Assembly (NCBI GenBank): GCA_033807695.1
Contig: CM066308.1
Location: 3,782,001-3,846,000 of the forward strand
Origin: Daedaleopsis sinensis
Lineage: Eukaryota > Basidiomycota > Agaricomycetes > Polyporales > Polyporaceae
Direction of reading: 5' to 3'
Length of the DNA: 64,000 bases
Below the pieces are notes generated by a model that ran no database searches, was not told the DNA's origin, and saw only the letters and a program-made list of their open reading frames with translations. A program made the translations under genes and the position numbers. This document shows, piece after piece, positions 1 through 11,915 of this stretch (the stretch's first letter is position 1; each line of letters opens with the position of its first letter).

Positions 1-57
1 CTACTCCATGAAGAAATATGACCTGCTTTACGTCCATGATCCTGATCAACATTCGCA

Positions 58-1609
58 GCACCAAACCGACCACGACTAGTCCTACTACAACCAAACCGAC
101 TACCAAACCCACCACAACGTCTCCGACAACAACATCTGATACATCAACATCTACTACTAGTACAGACGACTCCACGACAGACACTACGTCCACGTCTACC
201 ACAACCGACTCTACAAGTACTTCGATATCTGACTCAAGCACTGAACCTCCGCCCACTTCAACAACATCCGATCCGGCCACATCTCCAACCCCTCAGTCGA
301 ACACGTCCCCCCTACTTGACAATGGAACCCTGACGGAGAGCTTTGAGACCACCATCACGTCCGCTATTGCTACTACCGTGATTGATGGGTCACTGACATC
401 TACAGTACGTCTTCCTACATCTGTTGGCCTGATCACGGACCCTCATCATTCTCATGCACTCAGATTTTCACGACGATACCGACGACCCTTGCGAACGATG
501 CCCCGACTGACGACGCCAGCACGAAGCGCAACATCATCGCCGGTACCGTTGGCGGCGCGGCGTTCATCGTCCTCATCACCGCCCTCTTCCTCTTCTACCG
601 CCGGCACCAGTCTAAGAAGATTTCCTTCTTCACCCGTCTGCAGCCCAAGCCCCGCACGCGCCTCCTCGACGGCGAGGATATGGACGACTACGACCTTGGT
701 CCGCCCACGCGCTACCGCGACTACCCCGCCTCCGTCATGTCCACGCCTGCCCACTCGCGTTCTGTTACCACAGGGACCGCACAATCGACTCCCGTCGTAG
801 GCCGCTCGCCCATGTCTCGCGAGTTCCGCGATGTAGCGTCTCCCGGCCCGTCGATCCTGGGCAACGCTATGGATCCGCACCGCGCTGGAACGCCCGCATC
901 GCTCCCGCCTGGCGCCGCGGTCCCACACCTGCTCGGCAAGCGCGCGGAGACGGGCTCGATATTCCGCGAGGCGGTGTGGCCGCCCCCGGGCGAGCCGAGC
1001 ACGCTCGTCGACCCGCTCGTCAAGGCGTCCAGCACGGTCGACCTCAGCCGGATCGTCGATGACGTCATGGGCCCGAGCTCGAGCGCTGGCGGCGTCACAG
1101 GCTCCCCGACGAGCGCGTTCCGCGGGGGCACGGTCACCGTGAACCCGAGCACGACCTCACTCCTGCCGGACGACCCATTCGCGTCGTTCTCGAACCTGTC
1201 TGTGTCGCGCGCGCCCTCGACGATCCACTCGCGCGAGGCGAGCGACGCGCCGCTCCTCCCCGCGTATGCATCCACCCCCGGGTTCTTCGACGCGGCCGCG
1301 CGCACGTCCGTTGCCACCGTCCCGGGCTCGCCGGTGCCTCCGCCGCAGTTTGGGCCGCTGTTCGTGACGAACATGGGCCCGCTCTCGCCATCGTCGACGA
1401 TCGCGGGGAGCCCGCCGCCGGTCGTGTCGACGTTCGCGGCGCAGCAGGCGTTGGGGCAGGCGCCGTCGCCCACAGCGCCGAGCCCGCCGCCAAGCGCGCA
1501 GCCGCGGAACTGGCTCGAGCGGAGCCCGAAGAAGGCGGGGCGCGCGAGCATCGACGGGGTGGACGTCACGGAGAGCAGTGCGGGACACGGCGTCGGGGAG
1601 GCGATGTGA
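58..1609 (+). CDS. Ser/Thr-rich single-pass membrane protein (5' end outside window)
   Basis: The visible exons are about 58-404 and 464-1609. The first starts at an acceptor-like CGCAG, so the true N-terminus lies left of the window. The 59-nt intron (GTACGT...CTCAG) joins the frames in phase. The first visible exon is almost entirely Thr/Ser/Pro (PTTT-type repeats), as in O-glycosylated cell-surface stalks. The second begins with a Thr-rich stretch and then a hydrophobic segment of about 22 residues (NIIAGTVGGAAFIVLITALF) followed by basic YRRHQSKK, a typical stop-transfer signal. The rest is a long, low-complexity Ser/Pro-rich cytoplasmic tail. The layout resembles fungal Mid2/Wsc-type wall sensors, but no WSC or other named domain is visible, so sensor function is inference. 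The neighbouring gene at 3081-4609 has the same layout and is convergent, so the two may be paralogs. Confidence 0.75.
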
Positions 1610-3080
1610 GTGTGGCCGCTTGCTAAGGGCTCGAGGCTCGAGGCCCGAAGGTAGGATGGATATTGTCAGTGCTGCTGAGGCGGCGCGCGGACTGCTTTCT
1701 CTTCATTTCATTCCGGATATGGATCTGGATGTCTGGTGGACGACGATTGTTATTGCGGATTATTTACCTGGACCAGCCTCTTCCCCTTCTCCCAAGCTTA
1801 CGCTTACGGACGCATGCGGTATTTTTCCGCCTCTCGTACTCTACCTACCTGGAACCTTCTCCTTTCCGTTCCCTCGCTTTAGTACCTTGCCCTCCCCATG
1901 CTGCCGCCCCCGCTTTGCTTAGCCTCGCCTCATGGCACCGTATTCCAAAACAGCCTATCCTTGCTTGCTTGCTTTGCTCGTTACGACCTGTTACGCCCCC
2001 GTTACGACTTACAGCATGCACATCGCTGGCCCGCTGGGATATCTTGCAGGCCGCACGCGCGTGTGCGCCATCGGATAGATACTAATAGTACTTACAGTCC
2101 CGCTAGTATCTCACCGTATACGTACGTCCTCGCTTAGGACACTGGACGCTCTTCGCACATTCGCTAAGCTTACACACAGTGCGTGCAGTTGGCACGCACG
2201 CAGGATTTACTGATGTAGGACCCCACCCTTAAGGAGTCTGCCATGATTTGCGCCTTGCTGAAGTGCATTGAACGACCAGCGCTGCTATAGCGACCTACAG
2301 TCACAGCAAACATCCGCCAGACCGCGAGGTTGGGCCGACGTCGCGACATCGGCGGGATAGCAAAGGGCGAAGTTACTACTATACAAGGAGGAGGAGTCCG
2401 GGTCCGAGTGCGTAGTGCAGGTGGAGAGAGCGGCTGCAGAGGTGGTGCGGGCGTACGGGCGTCGTGACGGTCGTTATAAGGCAAAACTAGCTATCTGGCT
2501 TAAGGGCAATATGGAGGCATGAGGGAGGGGAGGAGGCGTGAAGCTCGTGCATATACGCAGCGTACATATGGCAAATGTACGCATGCGCCGGATGCACGGC
2601 GTGACACAGCCGGGCTGGACGGGGCTCGAGAGCTCGAGGAAGGGCGGGGATGGGCACGAGTGTATGGGGTAGTCAATGGGTGATTAAGGTATGGGGGATT
2701 ACGCGTACGGGCGATTGCGATTGCATGGTGGTGGTTAGGGAGGTCTGAGGTCCGGGAAGTGCAAGGTTTCTGGATTACAGAGGGTCCGGCGTAGGGGAAG
2801 AACGGTAGGTACGTGTACAGGGGGTAAGAGGAGTAAAAGTCCCCTATTACTAAAGGGGCTGGGTGGTACGAGTAAGTAGAAGCGGGCGGGCGCGAGGGAG
2901 CATCTCTAGCGGTGCTCCGACCTCGACATTGACAAGGCAAGTCAGAGGCCATCTACGTGAGGCCCATCGGATGCGGCTGGCCTGTTTTCTCGGCCCAAGC
3001 AAGTACGAACGGACCACCAAGCAAACAGAGAGCGAGAGGGAGAAAGCACCAGCCTCCACACACGGACGTCGGCTGCGACT
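1610..3080. other. Intergenic region between two convergent genes
   Basis: This holds the 3' flanks of two convergent genes. Open frames here are short and of biased composition, and I see no splice-consistent gene or RNA gene. Confidence 0.6.
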
Positions 3081-4609
3081 CTAATCGCGGGGGATCGTGT
3101 CGTAGCGCGGGGGCACCTCCGACGGCTCCTCCTCAGGGGTCGTGTCCAGCCGTCCGCCGTCCATGTGCTGCAGCACACCCGACGACGCGGGGCCCGCGCC
3201 GTCCGGATTCGCGAGCGACAGGTTGCCCGTGCGGTAGCCCATCGCCTCGCGCTCCTTCGTGCTCGGGAGGACACCCGGGGCGCTGCCCGAGGCCGTCGAC
3301 GGGTCCGTGTATGACGTGTGTGCGAGTGAGGGGCCTGGGGACGGGTGACGGAAGTCGCGTCCGGGTACACCGGCGACCTGGGGTCCGGTCGGGCTGCCCG
3401 TCGCGGACCCAATCGAGTTCCGGTTCTGCAGGGGCTGCTGGTTCGCGTACGCGGCGTATGCGCTGTATTCGGGGTACGCGCCGTGGTCGGACCCGGACTG
3501 GGCGTAGTACGACTGCTGCGTGGGCTGGGAGTACGAGGAGGGGGGCGAGCCGCGCCCGTCGTGGCTCCCGTGCGCCAGTGCTGCCCCCGCTGCGCCACCA
3601 GCGAGACCCCCGGCGAGGAATGCCGGGACCTGGCCGCCGCCTCCGTGCTGTCGCATGTCCGGAGCGCCGGCACCTGTCATGGGTGCGGAACCAAAGCTCG
3701 CGCCCGTTGCGTGCTGAGCGACGGGCATGCCGGGCCCATGTGGCGTGTAGCTGTAGGGGGTGATGTTTTCCGCGGCGAGGTCGATGTTCGGGAGGGTGCC
3801 GCGGTTGTCGCCCGACAGGCCGACGACCCGGTCGGGGTCGAAGTTGCCGTCGAACTCGTCGCGTTGGCGGCGGCGGCGGAGCAGGAAGAAGACGAGAGTG
3901 GCGAGAATGGCCAGACCTCCTATGCCGCCCACGACCCCTCCGACAATCGGACCGGTTTTCGAGCTTGAAGTACTGGAACGATCATTTGGGCTGAGAGTGG
4001 GTGTAGAGACAAGGGTCGAGGTGAAGACGGATGTGTACTGCATGCCATTGGAATCGGTTCCGCTGCGATAGTGTGAATGAGGGCATACGTAGGAATGAGC
4101 GCACAGACGTACGTTACTACACTTGTTTCCGTCACGGTAGTTGGCGTGGGCGTGGAAGATGTTGATGCTGTCGACGAGGTAGGTGAAGTAGTGGAAGTGT
4201 TGGAAGAGGAGGTAGTGCTAGTGGGTGTTGTACTCGTGTCGGATGGTGTGGTTGTTGGACCTGTCGTTGTTGGAGTGGTGGTTGTGGGAGTGGTTGTGGG
4301 AGTGGTTGTGGGAGTGGTTGTGGGGGTGGTAATGGTAGGCTCGGTCGTAGGAGGATCCGTGGTCGTTGGTGGGGGGGCCGTCGGGGTATTCGAAGGCGAA
4401 GTGACACCTGAAGTTGGCGTGGTAGAGTCAGTAATAGTGCTTTTTGACCTAGAGCTCTGGGACGATGATGTGGTAGAGGAGGACAAGGAAGGAGGATGAG
4501 ACGAGGTAGACGGACCCTGTGAGGTCGGGGGCACGGACGACGGCGAGGTCGCAGATGGGGCGGTCGAGGAATCAGTAGGGACATCGTCGGTCGCCGTACT
4601 GCGTGACAT
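3081..4609 (-). CDS. Ser/Thr-rich single-pass membrane protein, Mid2-like layout
   Basis: Exon 1 is 4113-4609 and exon 2 is 3081-4062, with a 50-nt intron (GTACGT...CGCAG) that keeps the frame in phase 2. The start is the ATG at 4609; an upstream extension of the frame begins at TTG, which I do not accept. The N-terminal ~165 residues are Ser/Thr/Pro-rich with a PTTT repeat tract. Next come a Gly-rich hydrophobic helix (VGGVVGGIGGLAILATLVFF), an Arg cluster (LLRRRRQRDEF) and a Gln/Tyr/Gly/Pro-rich cytoplasmic tail. I see no classical signal peptide, so it is probably inserted by the membrane segment itself. By analogy with fungal Mid2-type proteins it may act in cell-wall sensing, but no diagnostic domain supports this. 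It ends about 1.5 kb from the convergent gene of similar design. Confidence 0.75.
4278..4325. repeat. 12-bp coding minisatellite, about 4 units
   Basis: The 12-bp unit GTGGTTGTGGGA repeats about four times on the plus strand. On the coding (minus) strand it encodes the TPTT-type repeat of the Thr-rich stalk, so copy-number change would alter stalk length without shifting the frame. Confidence 0.8.
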
Positions 4610-6203
4610 GGTCGTTGTTGAAGAAAGGGAGAAGAAAAGCAAGAATCGATAGGAAGAAAGATGAGGGACGGGAAGGAGGAGCGTGGCGGAAGCAGCTGGG
4701 ATGAGCCGTCTGCGTCATATTTTACGCATTTAGAGTCGGCAGGGCGGCCGCTAGCCGCCCACGCTCGTCCCAGCCACCACGAGCTCGAGCGGATAGGGAT
4801 GAGATAGAACACTCACTCGAATCCTGGCGTGCGTAGAGCACACTGTAGTCGGCCATCGTCTCCAGCTTGCTCGTGGTTGACAACGAAGAGAGGTCTGGCC
4901 GGGTAGGACCGGATTCAGCCTACGAGCCCCTCCAACCCAGGTCACGCGCACACCTCCAGCCGTGCCTGCTCCGCTCGAGCCCCTCTCGATTCTCACATTT
5001 TATTGCTTCCACCGACCGACAGCGTCCTCCCGCCCTGGAGCTCGTTGCTCTCAGCCTATCCGACGCTGGTGCGAAACATACCCGCCCCGACGCCCAGGCC
5101 ACGCGCATTCCTGCCACGCTGTAGCCTCCTGTCTGACGCCATCTTTAGCTAAGTTCTCGACCTACACTCTCGGCACGTTCACCTGACGAGCCTCGCGTCC
5201 TCGACATTCTCGACCTCTCCTGGCCCTAACATCGTCAGCTACTGTGCTCTCTATCGCCGCACTTCCGGCTTCTGCGCCCCGACAGTGCGCGGATCCACTC
5301 CTTCAAGCCTGACTCCGTATATACCGCCCCAGGATTGCTGTCACACCCGGCTTCCACGTTGCCGCTATATCCGCCGGTGGACAACGCAGTCGTTCTGGTC
5401 TTCACGGCGAGTCGACTGCCAATATTCGCTCACCTTTGACACCGAGGTATGTCACACGAAATAGACTTTCACCACTTCCCAGCAACTACTGTGGTTAGCG
5501 TGGCGGCACCTGTTTCAATGCGGATACTAGGTACGTAGTATCACAAGTTTCGTGGTATCGGTAAGCAACCGTCTGCTTCAACCCATCAAGCTCAAGCTTC
5601 GATTGTCAACTTGAACGTTAAACGTTTCAACTCCAAGGAGTGTCGACGAGACATTATGCCAGATTGCGCTTCAACGACGACCTCCCCTGTTCGACTCGAA
5701 GGACGAGGAGGAGTACTCGGATTTGGAGTGGTAGCACAATGATGGGGTCATACATACAGGCTCCAAAATGCGTGCGACGATCCATGCGCAAATGGCGGTG
5801 CATCAATAAACTTCATGCGGACGCGTTCCGTAACTTTGGAAACATAAGTATACTGCTACTGTCACTGTGTTGATGCGCTGATATCCCACAAGCCACAGTA
5901 AGTTAAATACCAGACTAACAAGTTCTCCCATCTCACCTTCCACCACCATCCTCTGTCTCCCTATATCTGCGCGGTGCGCTGCTGCGCTTCGTATTTGATT
6001 GCGGTACGCAGCCATACGCAGCTCTCATTTGACGTGCGCGCTGATGCCCAGATTCCAATAGCTCAGACAGTCAGGGCGCGCAGAATTCGCACCCTCTCGC
6101 GCATTATACTTAACAGCCTGATAACATGTGAGCCAAATCGTTCCAAATCTGCTTTGCATCCCTTACCCGGAGAGCTCCCTCGCGAACGAGCATTTACGCT
6201 GCC
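4610..6203. other. Intergenic region, pyrimidine-rich in part
   Basis: This is the upstream region of two divergent genes (the membrane protein ending at 3081 and the small membrane protein at 6204). About 4960-5300 is rich in C and T on the plus strand, common in fungal promoters and 5' leaders. No convincing coding exon was found. Confidence 0.5.
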
Positions 6204-6944
6204 ATGATAGCCTCTGCGCCTCGTACCCACGCTCGTTCCGACACTACCGACGCTGTCATATTCGACACCGCGAGGGAGGAGATGATTACCCCGCTCACCA
6301 ACGAGAAGCTCCCGCGGGAGTCCCCGAACCCGTTCGAGCATGACCTGTTCAACCCGCCCGAGTACGACTCCCTCTCGGACGCTGCACACGCGCCGGCGTC
6401 GCGTCACGTTCCCTTGCAGCACTTCGTCGCGTCGGCTTCGTCGCTACAGACGGCGGCGGAGGGCACAGACGAGAACGCGCACGGCCCGCATCCGCAGCCA
6501 CCCCACATCCATCCCGGCGCCGCGCCCCATCCCGCATCTTCCCCCTACCCCGACCCACTCCGGTCCTCTTCACCCTCGTCGGAGTCCGCGCGCGCAGAAA
6601 AGCGGAAGAGCGGCGGGGGAAACTCCGTCCTCCGCGCACTCGGCAACGGCTCCCTCGCGATCCTCCTCGCGCCGGCCGCCGTCGCGGGCGCCGCGCTCGC
6701 CGCGGCGGGCTTCGCCGTATACGGGGCCGGCAAGCTTGTCGAGGGCATCGGGCGCGGGTTGGCAGCGGGCCCGGAGGCTGCGGGTCGCGCGTTCGTCAAG
6801 ACGAAGCGGGGCGCGCGCATCCGGCGCGCGTTTGGCACTGGCAGGGGTGAGAGGGACGCGAAGGAGAGTAGGCAGGCAGCGCACACGGGGAAGAGCGAGG
6901 GGAGCAAGGAGGAGACGGAGGGGCCCGTCGTTGTGCAGGCGTGA
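6204..6944 (+). CDS. Small membrane-associated protein, member 1 of a local three-paralog family
   Basis: This is a single-exon ORF of 246 residues with an ATG start. The first ~130 residues are hydrophilic, Pro/His/Ser-rich and probably disordered, with a short motif near residue 27 (MITPLTNEKL) and PPEYDSL near 51. A hydrophobic helix follows (LAILLAPAAVAGAALAAAGF), then a glycine-patterned segment (YGAGKLVEGIGRGLAAGPE) and a basic, Glu/Lys-rich tail. The motif, helix and GKL...GP segment recur in the genes at 11916-12644 and (without the N-terminal motif) 38167-38676, so they form one family. I do not recognise it as a named domain. A membrane-anchored or amphipathic role is inferred from composition only. 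It is convergent with the F-box/LRR gene downstream. Confidence 0.7.
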   Translation: MIASAPRTHARSDTTDAVIFDTAREEMITPLTNEKLPRESPNPFEHDLFNPPEYDSLSDAAHAPASRHVPLQHFVASASSLQTAAEGTDENAHGPHPQPPHIHPGAAPHPASSPYPDPLRSSSPSSESARAEKRKSGGGNSVLRALGNGSLAILLAPAAVAGAALAAAGFAVYGAGKLVEGIGRGLAAGPEAAGRAFVKTKRGARIRRAFGTGRGERDAKESRQAAHTGKSEGSKEETEGPVVVQA

Positions 6945-7233
6945 TGCATTGCTGGTTGGTGCACAGAGGACGCGACGTCGGATGCGCGACTCGGATTTGG
7001 TGCGGGAATTTCGGGACACTTCTATGTACTTATTGCGCGCTGCTTGCAGCTCTGTAGTCCACACTCGTTGCATAACTTCCGCCAGAGGAAGGATGTTATT
7101 TGTACTCATAGTCGTCAGAAAGGCGTCTATCAAACCAAAAGCGGAACACCCTACTGAACGCCGGAGGACTGCAGCAAATACAAAACGTTCGTTACGCACT
7201 AGTCACGCATACTGCCATCTTCTTCACCCTCTT

Positions 7234-7257
7234 CATCCGCATCCGCATCCGCATCCG
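7234..7257. repeat. Hexanucleotide microsatellite (CATCCG)4
   Basis: Four direct copies of CATCCG lie between the convergent genes at 6204-6944 and 7305-9043. Confidence 0.9.
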
Positions 7258-7304
7258 CGCCACCCTCCTAATTCAAGTCTACAATGCTCTTGGGCTGGGA
7301 GTCC

Positions 7305-9043
7305 CTAGAGTTGTATACTGGGGTTAGGCCTATGCAGCACCAAAGCGCGTAAACGCTTCCACTCAGCCTCAAAGGGCGACTTCGTCTTCGTGAGAAACTC
7401 ATTGTCCATGCCAAATTTCAGGATCCTGATCGACGAGAAGCACCGGCGGAGGTAAACCGCGACGGTTGCGGCAGAGGTGACAGGAGACATCCCGAGCCTG
7501 AGCATCACCGGCCGCGGCGACGTGAGCGGTCGAAGCGACTGCGCCTCGTCCGCCCAGTGCTCCCCAGAGGCGTCGAGCGTGATGATGACGTCCGAGAGGT
7601 CCGGGCAGCGTTCGGAAAAGAGCCGCAGGCCGCGGAGCGTGAGCGTGCTGCCGGGCCCGCTGGCGGTCGCGTTCCCGGCCTCGAACTTGACACGGTGGTC
7701 GGGGAGGAGATGGAGCGTGCTGAGCCGCGGCCACGCCGCCGCGAGTGGTGCGCACAAAGCGTCGGTGAGCGTCCCGGGGGCTACCAGCCTGAGCCGTAAG
7801 TCGACGAGGTCTATGCGGGCCAGCGACGGGAACACAGATTGGGAGACGGGGCTGATGACCGAGCCGGGGTGCCACGAGGCGAACACGTCGTAGTTGCTGA
7901 AGTCGAGGAGCACGGTGGAGCGCGGGCGGCGGACTGCCGCCATGACATACGCGGCGATGGCCCCCTGAGTAACAACAGGGGCGTCGCCTATGAGTATGAC
8001 TTTGCACGAGCGCAGGTTGAGCTTGCACTTGGGGATATCGATAAGCTGGAAGATCAGCCAGACGTGCTGAGTCGTCAGCTCCAGCGTGAGCTCTTCGAGC
8101 GCGCGAAAGCCTCCCGGGGCGGGATTGAGGTGGGACAGATCTGATTCGATTTCGAGGTTTCCGGGATTGACGATCTCGAGGGTCTTAAGGACCGGAAGGG
8201 CGGAGAGCTGGCTCAGCGCGTCGTCGCTGCCCTCAAGAACGCGAACGTCCAGATATAGAGACTCGAGGCGCGTAAGGGATGGGATGACGTTGAAGATCTC
8301 TTCAGCGCGGGACTCGATAGGAATGTTCGCCCAGTACAGTCTGAGGTCGGTGAGGGTAGTTGAGCACCGGGCCTTGACCGCAAACAAGGCGTCCGCCACT
8401 GTGTCTTCTAGGACGTCGATTAACCGCTCGCCGGGGGTAGGCTCCCAGTCTGGGTCAATGGGCAGGTCGATGTGAATCATCAACGTTTCTAACCCTGGTA
8501 CGATGAACTGGGAGAAGGGCTGGACGAATGGATTATGATAGACGTTCCAGTGAAGCTCCCGTAGGCGCGGAAACATCACATGGATTGACGGATCAAGTAG
8601 CGACTTTGGGACTGACCCCGACATCAGGATGAGATTCCTGATACAGGAGGTGTAGTTGAAGAGCCTCGGAGAACGCTCTGGAGTCTTGGAACAGCGATGT
8701 TCTATGAGTCACAGTTGAAACGCTACTCGGACAATCAACTCACCGGCACTTGCACGGCGTGGCTTGCATCGCACAGAGCTCTCAACGGACCAATGTTTGG
8801 GCCCAAGGAAGCCCATAGCTCCTTGAGGGCCGGCTTGGACAGGGCGGAGCTCACTGCAGCGAGCGAAGCGAGAGTAGCTTTCGCCTCGCGTTCCGCGCCC
8901 TGATGTCGGTTCTTCTCGGGCGGGAGCACGAACCGGACGATCATGCGAAGCAGCTCATCGGAGTGCAACACTCTATGGGAAGCAGTCTGCTGAACCAGGA
9001 GTGTTGCGCCACTCGTGTGAGGACTCGTCATGGTTTGATCCAT
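7305..9043 (-). CDS. F-box/LRR-like protein, complete paralog
   Basis: Exon 1 is 8744-9043 and exon 2 is 7305-8684, with a 59-nt GTGAGT...AG intron in phase 0; the product is about 559 residues. Exon 1 has the F-box-like region: a hydrophobic start (VLHSDELLRMIVRFVLPP) and a later segment with LASLAAVSSALSKPALKELW, typical of agaricomycete F-box proteins. Exon 2 begins with the usual 'box-to-LRR' link (YTSCIRNL...FPRLRELHW) and continues as irregular leucine-rich repeats ending near LKFGMDNEF. Such proteins are expected to be substrate adaptors of SCF ubiquitin ligases; the substrate is unknown. The closest relative in the window is the truncated gene at 12678-14389, with colinear motifs (HPAPGGF/NPAPGGF, LRGLR, EAQSLRP, SPVT). 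Confidence 0.8.
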
Positions 9044-10110
9044 TTCTGTAACCCGCTATCACGCCCCGCAATTTATAAGATGACATCTTCGTAGCATATA
9101 AAGGGCCGGACTCACGACAAGGTGGTATGCGGCCGTATTGGAGCTAGCGAGTAGATGCGAGGAAGAGCTGCAAGTGCAACGGCCTAGTAAAGCGCGTCAC
9201 CATCCACGTTCAGTATCAGAGACGTCGGTGTAAATCAGAGGGGCATCGTACCTTTGAGAGCTCTTCGGCTGTGGAGAGAGAGTACAATATGAGCGACGAC
9301 AAATGTCACCACAGCGATTCGAGTCTCCATATATGCCGAACGCTATCGTCGCTTCGGCCGATACGCCATGTCCGAGTTGTCAGATGAGCACTGGTGGTAG
9401 TAAGAACAATGCTGAGCAATGCCTCCCCCCCTGGTATTGTTGTTGCCTGGGTCTTTGACTCGAGTTGGCCATGGCGTTGACTGCGCTACGACCCGGATGG
9501 TAGTCACGACGAGCCTGAGCTGTATCCGGGATATCGATATTCGTGCCACTGCATCTGTGAGGTGGCTGAGAGTCAGTATGTGATGCAAGTGTTGGCATAG
9601 GGATGAAAAGTGCCATGTCGGCTGTCAAGGGCCATACGGTATACCATTAGCAGACTCCGCAAGATCTTGTGCTGCTAATGGCCAGAGCGACGGATGACCG
9701 TCGGTATACTTCATCCTGGGGCCTGAGGACGAGAAGAGTGCGGGTATTGTCTGAATGTCGTGGAAGGGTGACATTGACCAGAAGGACAGAGAAAGTTCGC
9801 GAGGCCCAAGTCAGAGATGAAGTGTCGGAGAAGGTTCATGCACATGATTCACGTTGAGTTCGTCGAACCCATGCGACAGTAGACTATGAAGCAAGTAAAT
9901 AGTGCCAGCTAGCTTTCAGAAGACGTCAGGTGGTCAAACGATTGTGTTCAGAAGAGTTTAAGTTTTGACCGCAGCGACTCGGATTCGGAGACTCGTCGGA
10001 TGAGCCATATCAGGCAACTCAAACGCGCATGCTTTTCTGTCTTGGGCGTCTGAAACAGCTTGTTTGCTTTCGCTCCTCTATCACGATTCTGCAAAGCTAT
10101 GTGAACATGT
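9044..10110. other. Intergenic region
   Basis: This is the upstream region of the F-box/LRR gene and the 3' flank of the dehydrogenase gene. Short frames only; no recognisable gene or RNA. Confidence 0.5.
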
Positions 10111-11346
10111 CTAGGTCTTCTTCCAACCCGTCCTCCGGATATAGTCCCGCCCCGCCGCGTCAGCAGCCTTGATCGCCCCGAAGACGAAGTCCGGGTTGAT
10201 CACCCTGTCCAAATTCCAGATCGTCTCGCCCTCTGCGCAGGCGAGCTCAGCGACGCGCTTCAGCTCCTCGTCCTTGACTTTCGGGATCCCGAGCTGCTCG
10301 AAGGTCACGGGGAGGTCGACGGAGAGCATGAACTCGATGTAGCGATCGAGCTCAGAGATGGGCACGCCGTCGAGGACGAGCTGGCAGATCGTGCCGAAGG
10401 CGACTGGAGTGTCGACCGGTCAGCTGGAGAGAGCAATCTCGCTCGAGGTGCGTACCTTTCTCGCCGTGTAGGAGCGTGTGCAGCTCTTCGATCGCCGTCA
10501 TGCCGTTGTGGATCGCATGCGCTGCGGCCAGTCCGCCCGACTCGAATCCGAGGCCGGACAGGAGCGTGTTCGCCTCGACGACGGCCTCGAGCGCGGGGGT
10601 GACTACATGCGCCTTGGTCGCCTCGTACGCCTGCTTGCCGTACTTAAACAAGATCTCCTCGCACTTCTCGCAGATCGCGGACGAGACCTCCGTCTGGAGT
10701 CCGCCGCCGAAGTTGGTGCTGTTCATGCACCGGCGGGCCTCGACGTTCGTCGCGATCGCGTCGCCCATGCCCGCGGCGAGGAAGCGGGGCGGTGCGCGCG
10801 CGACGACGGTCGTGTCGACGAGCACGACGCTCGGGTTCTTGTCGAAGAACGTGTAGCAGTGGAACTCGCCCGACGGCCGGTAGAGCACGGAGAGCGCGGA
10901 GCACGGCGCGTCCGTCGAGGCCGTTGTCGGGAGGATCGCGACCTGCAGGTTGAGCCCGTCCGCGACGGTTTTGGCGGTGTCGATCGTCTTCCCGCCGCCG
11001 AGGGCGACGACGAAGTCGGAGGACTGCTCGCGGCCGAGGGTGCTTAGGCGGTCGACCTCCTCGCGCGAGGCCTCGCCGCCGAAGACGGCGCGATGGACCT
11101 TGAAGTCGGCCTTCTCGAGTGCGTCGACGAGGCTCTGGCCGGCTGTGGTTGCGAGAGTCAGCGAAAAAGAGGAAGAGGAGGGGTATCGCACGGACCGATG
11201 TTCCAAACGATGTCATCACAGATCAGCAGCGGTGCCTTGCCGAGCTTTGAGAGATATTTTGCGGCATTCTGGATGGCGTAGGGGCCCTGGATGTACTTGG
11301 AAGGAGACTGGAAGAGGCGTTCTGTGACCTTGTTGGGGTTCGGCAT
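10111..11346 (-). CDS. Glycerol dehydrogenase-like, metal-dependent alcohol dehydrogenase
   Basis: Three exons (11196-11346, 10456-11142, 10111-10403) with introns of 53 and 52 nt join in phase to about 376 residues, close to the size of bacterial GldA. The family (group III metal-dependent alcohol dehydrogenases) oxidises glycerol to dihydroxyacetone with NAD+. Visible hallmarks: the nucleotide-binding GGGKTID at residues 99-105, the [12 protein letters not shown] loop (121-132), and three likely Zn ligands, Asp178 in GMGDA, His259 in AAHAIH and His276 in LHGEKVAFG. The whole fold appears intact. It is cytosolic by default, as no targeting signal is seen. It lies between the two F-box/LRR plus small-membrane-protein pairs and has no obvious link to them. 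Substrate preference cannot be set from sequence; other polyol dehydrogenation is possible. Confidence 0.9.
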
Positions 11347-11915
11347 GTTGTTCTGGTGGTGGTGGTATGGGGGAGTGGACGATTGATGTCGTCGTCCGCA
11401 TCCCTCATATATATAGCATACCCGGACCGCTGTCAAGACGTCAATCCCTGAAGCACCTCCTATCCTGCAGCTGCTTCTGTGTCGAGCACGGTCTAGAATC
11501 AGCAGGCGCGACTCTGTAAATTTGGACTTGCGCACAGCGCTGCCGTATAATGCGATATCTGTTCTTGCGAAGAAAGAACGACAGTACTACTGTCCAGGCC
11601 GTCGAGGCTGGGAGTAACCAATCACCTCCGAGCAGCTGCTTGCTCTCGAGGGCTGGAACCGAAGTCCAGTTCGCGTAGCTCCAGACCAGCCTCTGGGGCT
11701 TTCTGCGGCCCGTCCGGCCCGCCTCCGGTTCGCGTGATCCAGCTGCTGTCTGTTTCTGCACTACTACCGTCCCTGTCTCTAGAGAGTTTGTCGGTCGACA
11801 GTATTTGCTTGCTCGAAGACTATACTCTGTACTGGGACCACTGATCAAAGACACAGACACAAGAAGCGCGTACAAGTACACGTCAATTATACACGCAGTT
11901 CAATACTAGTCCGTC
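11347..11915. other. Intergenic region
   Basis: About 570 bp separating the dehydrogenase promoter from the stop codon of the next minus-strand gene. No gene seen. Confidence 0.5.
11407..11415 (-). promoter_or_regulatory. Possible TATA element upstream of the glycerol dehydrogenase-like gene
   Basis: ATATATATA lies about 60 bp upstream of the ATG at 11346, a plausible core-promoter distance. Position and sequence are the only support. Confidence 0.35.

Noticed and set aside
721..1569. A 282-codon minus-strand frame opposite the first membrane-protein gene
   Set aside because: Antisense shadow of a GC-rich exon; no domain, and the plus strand has a well-supported membrane protein.
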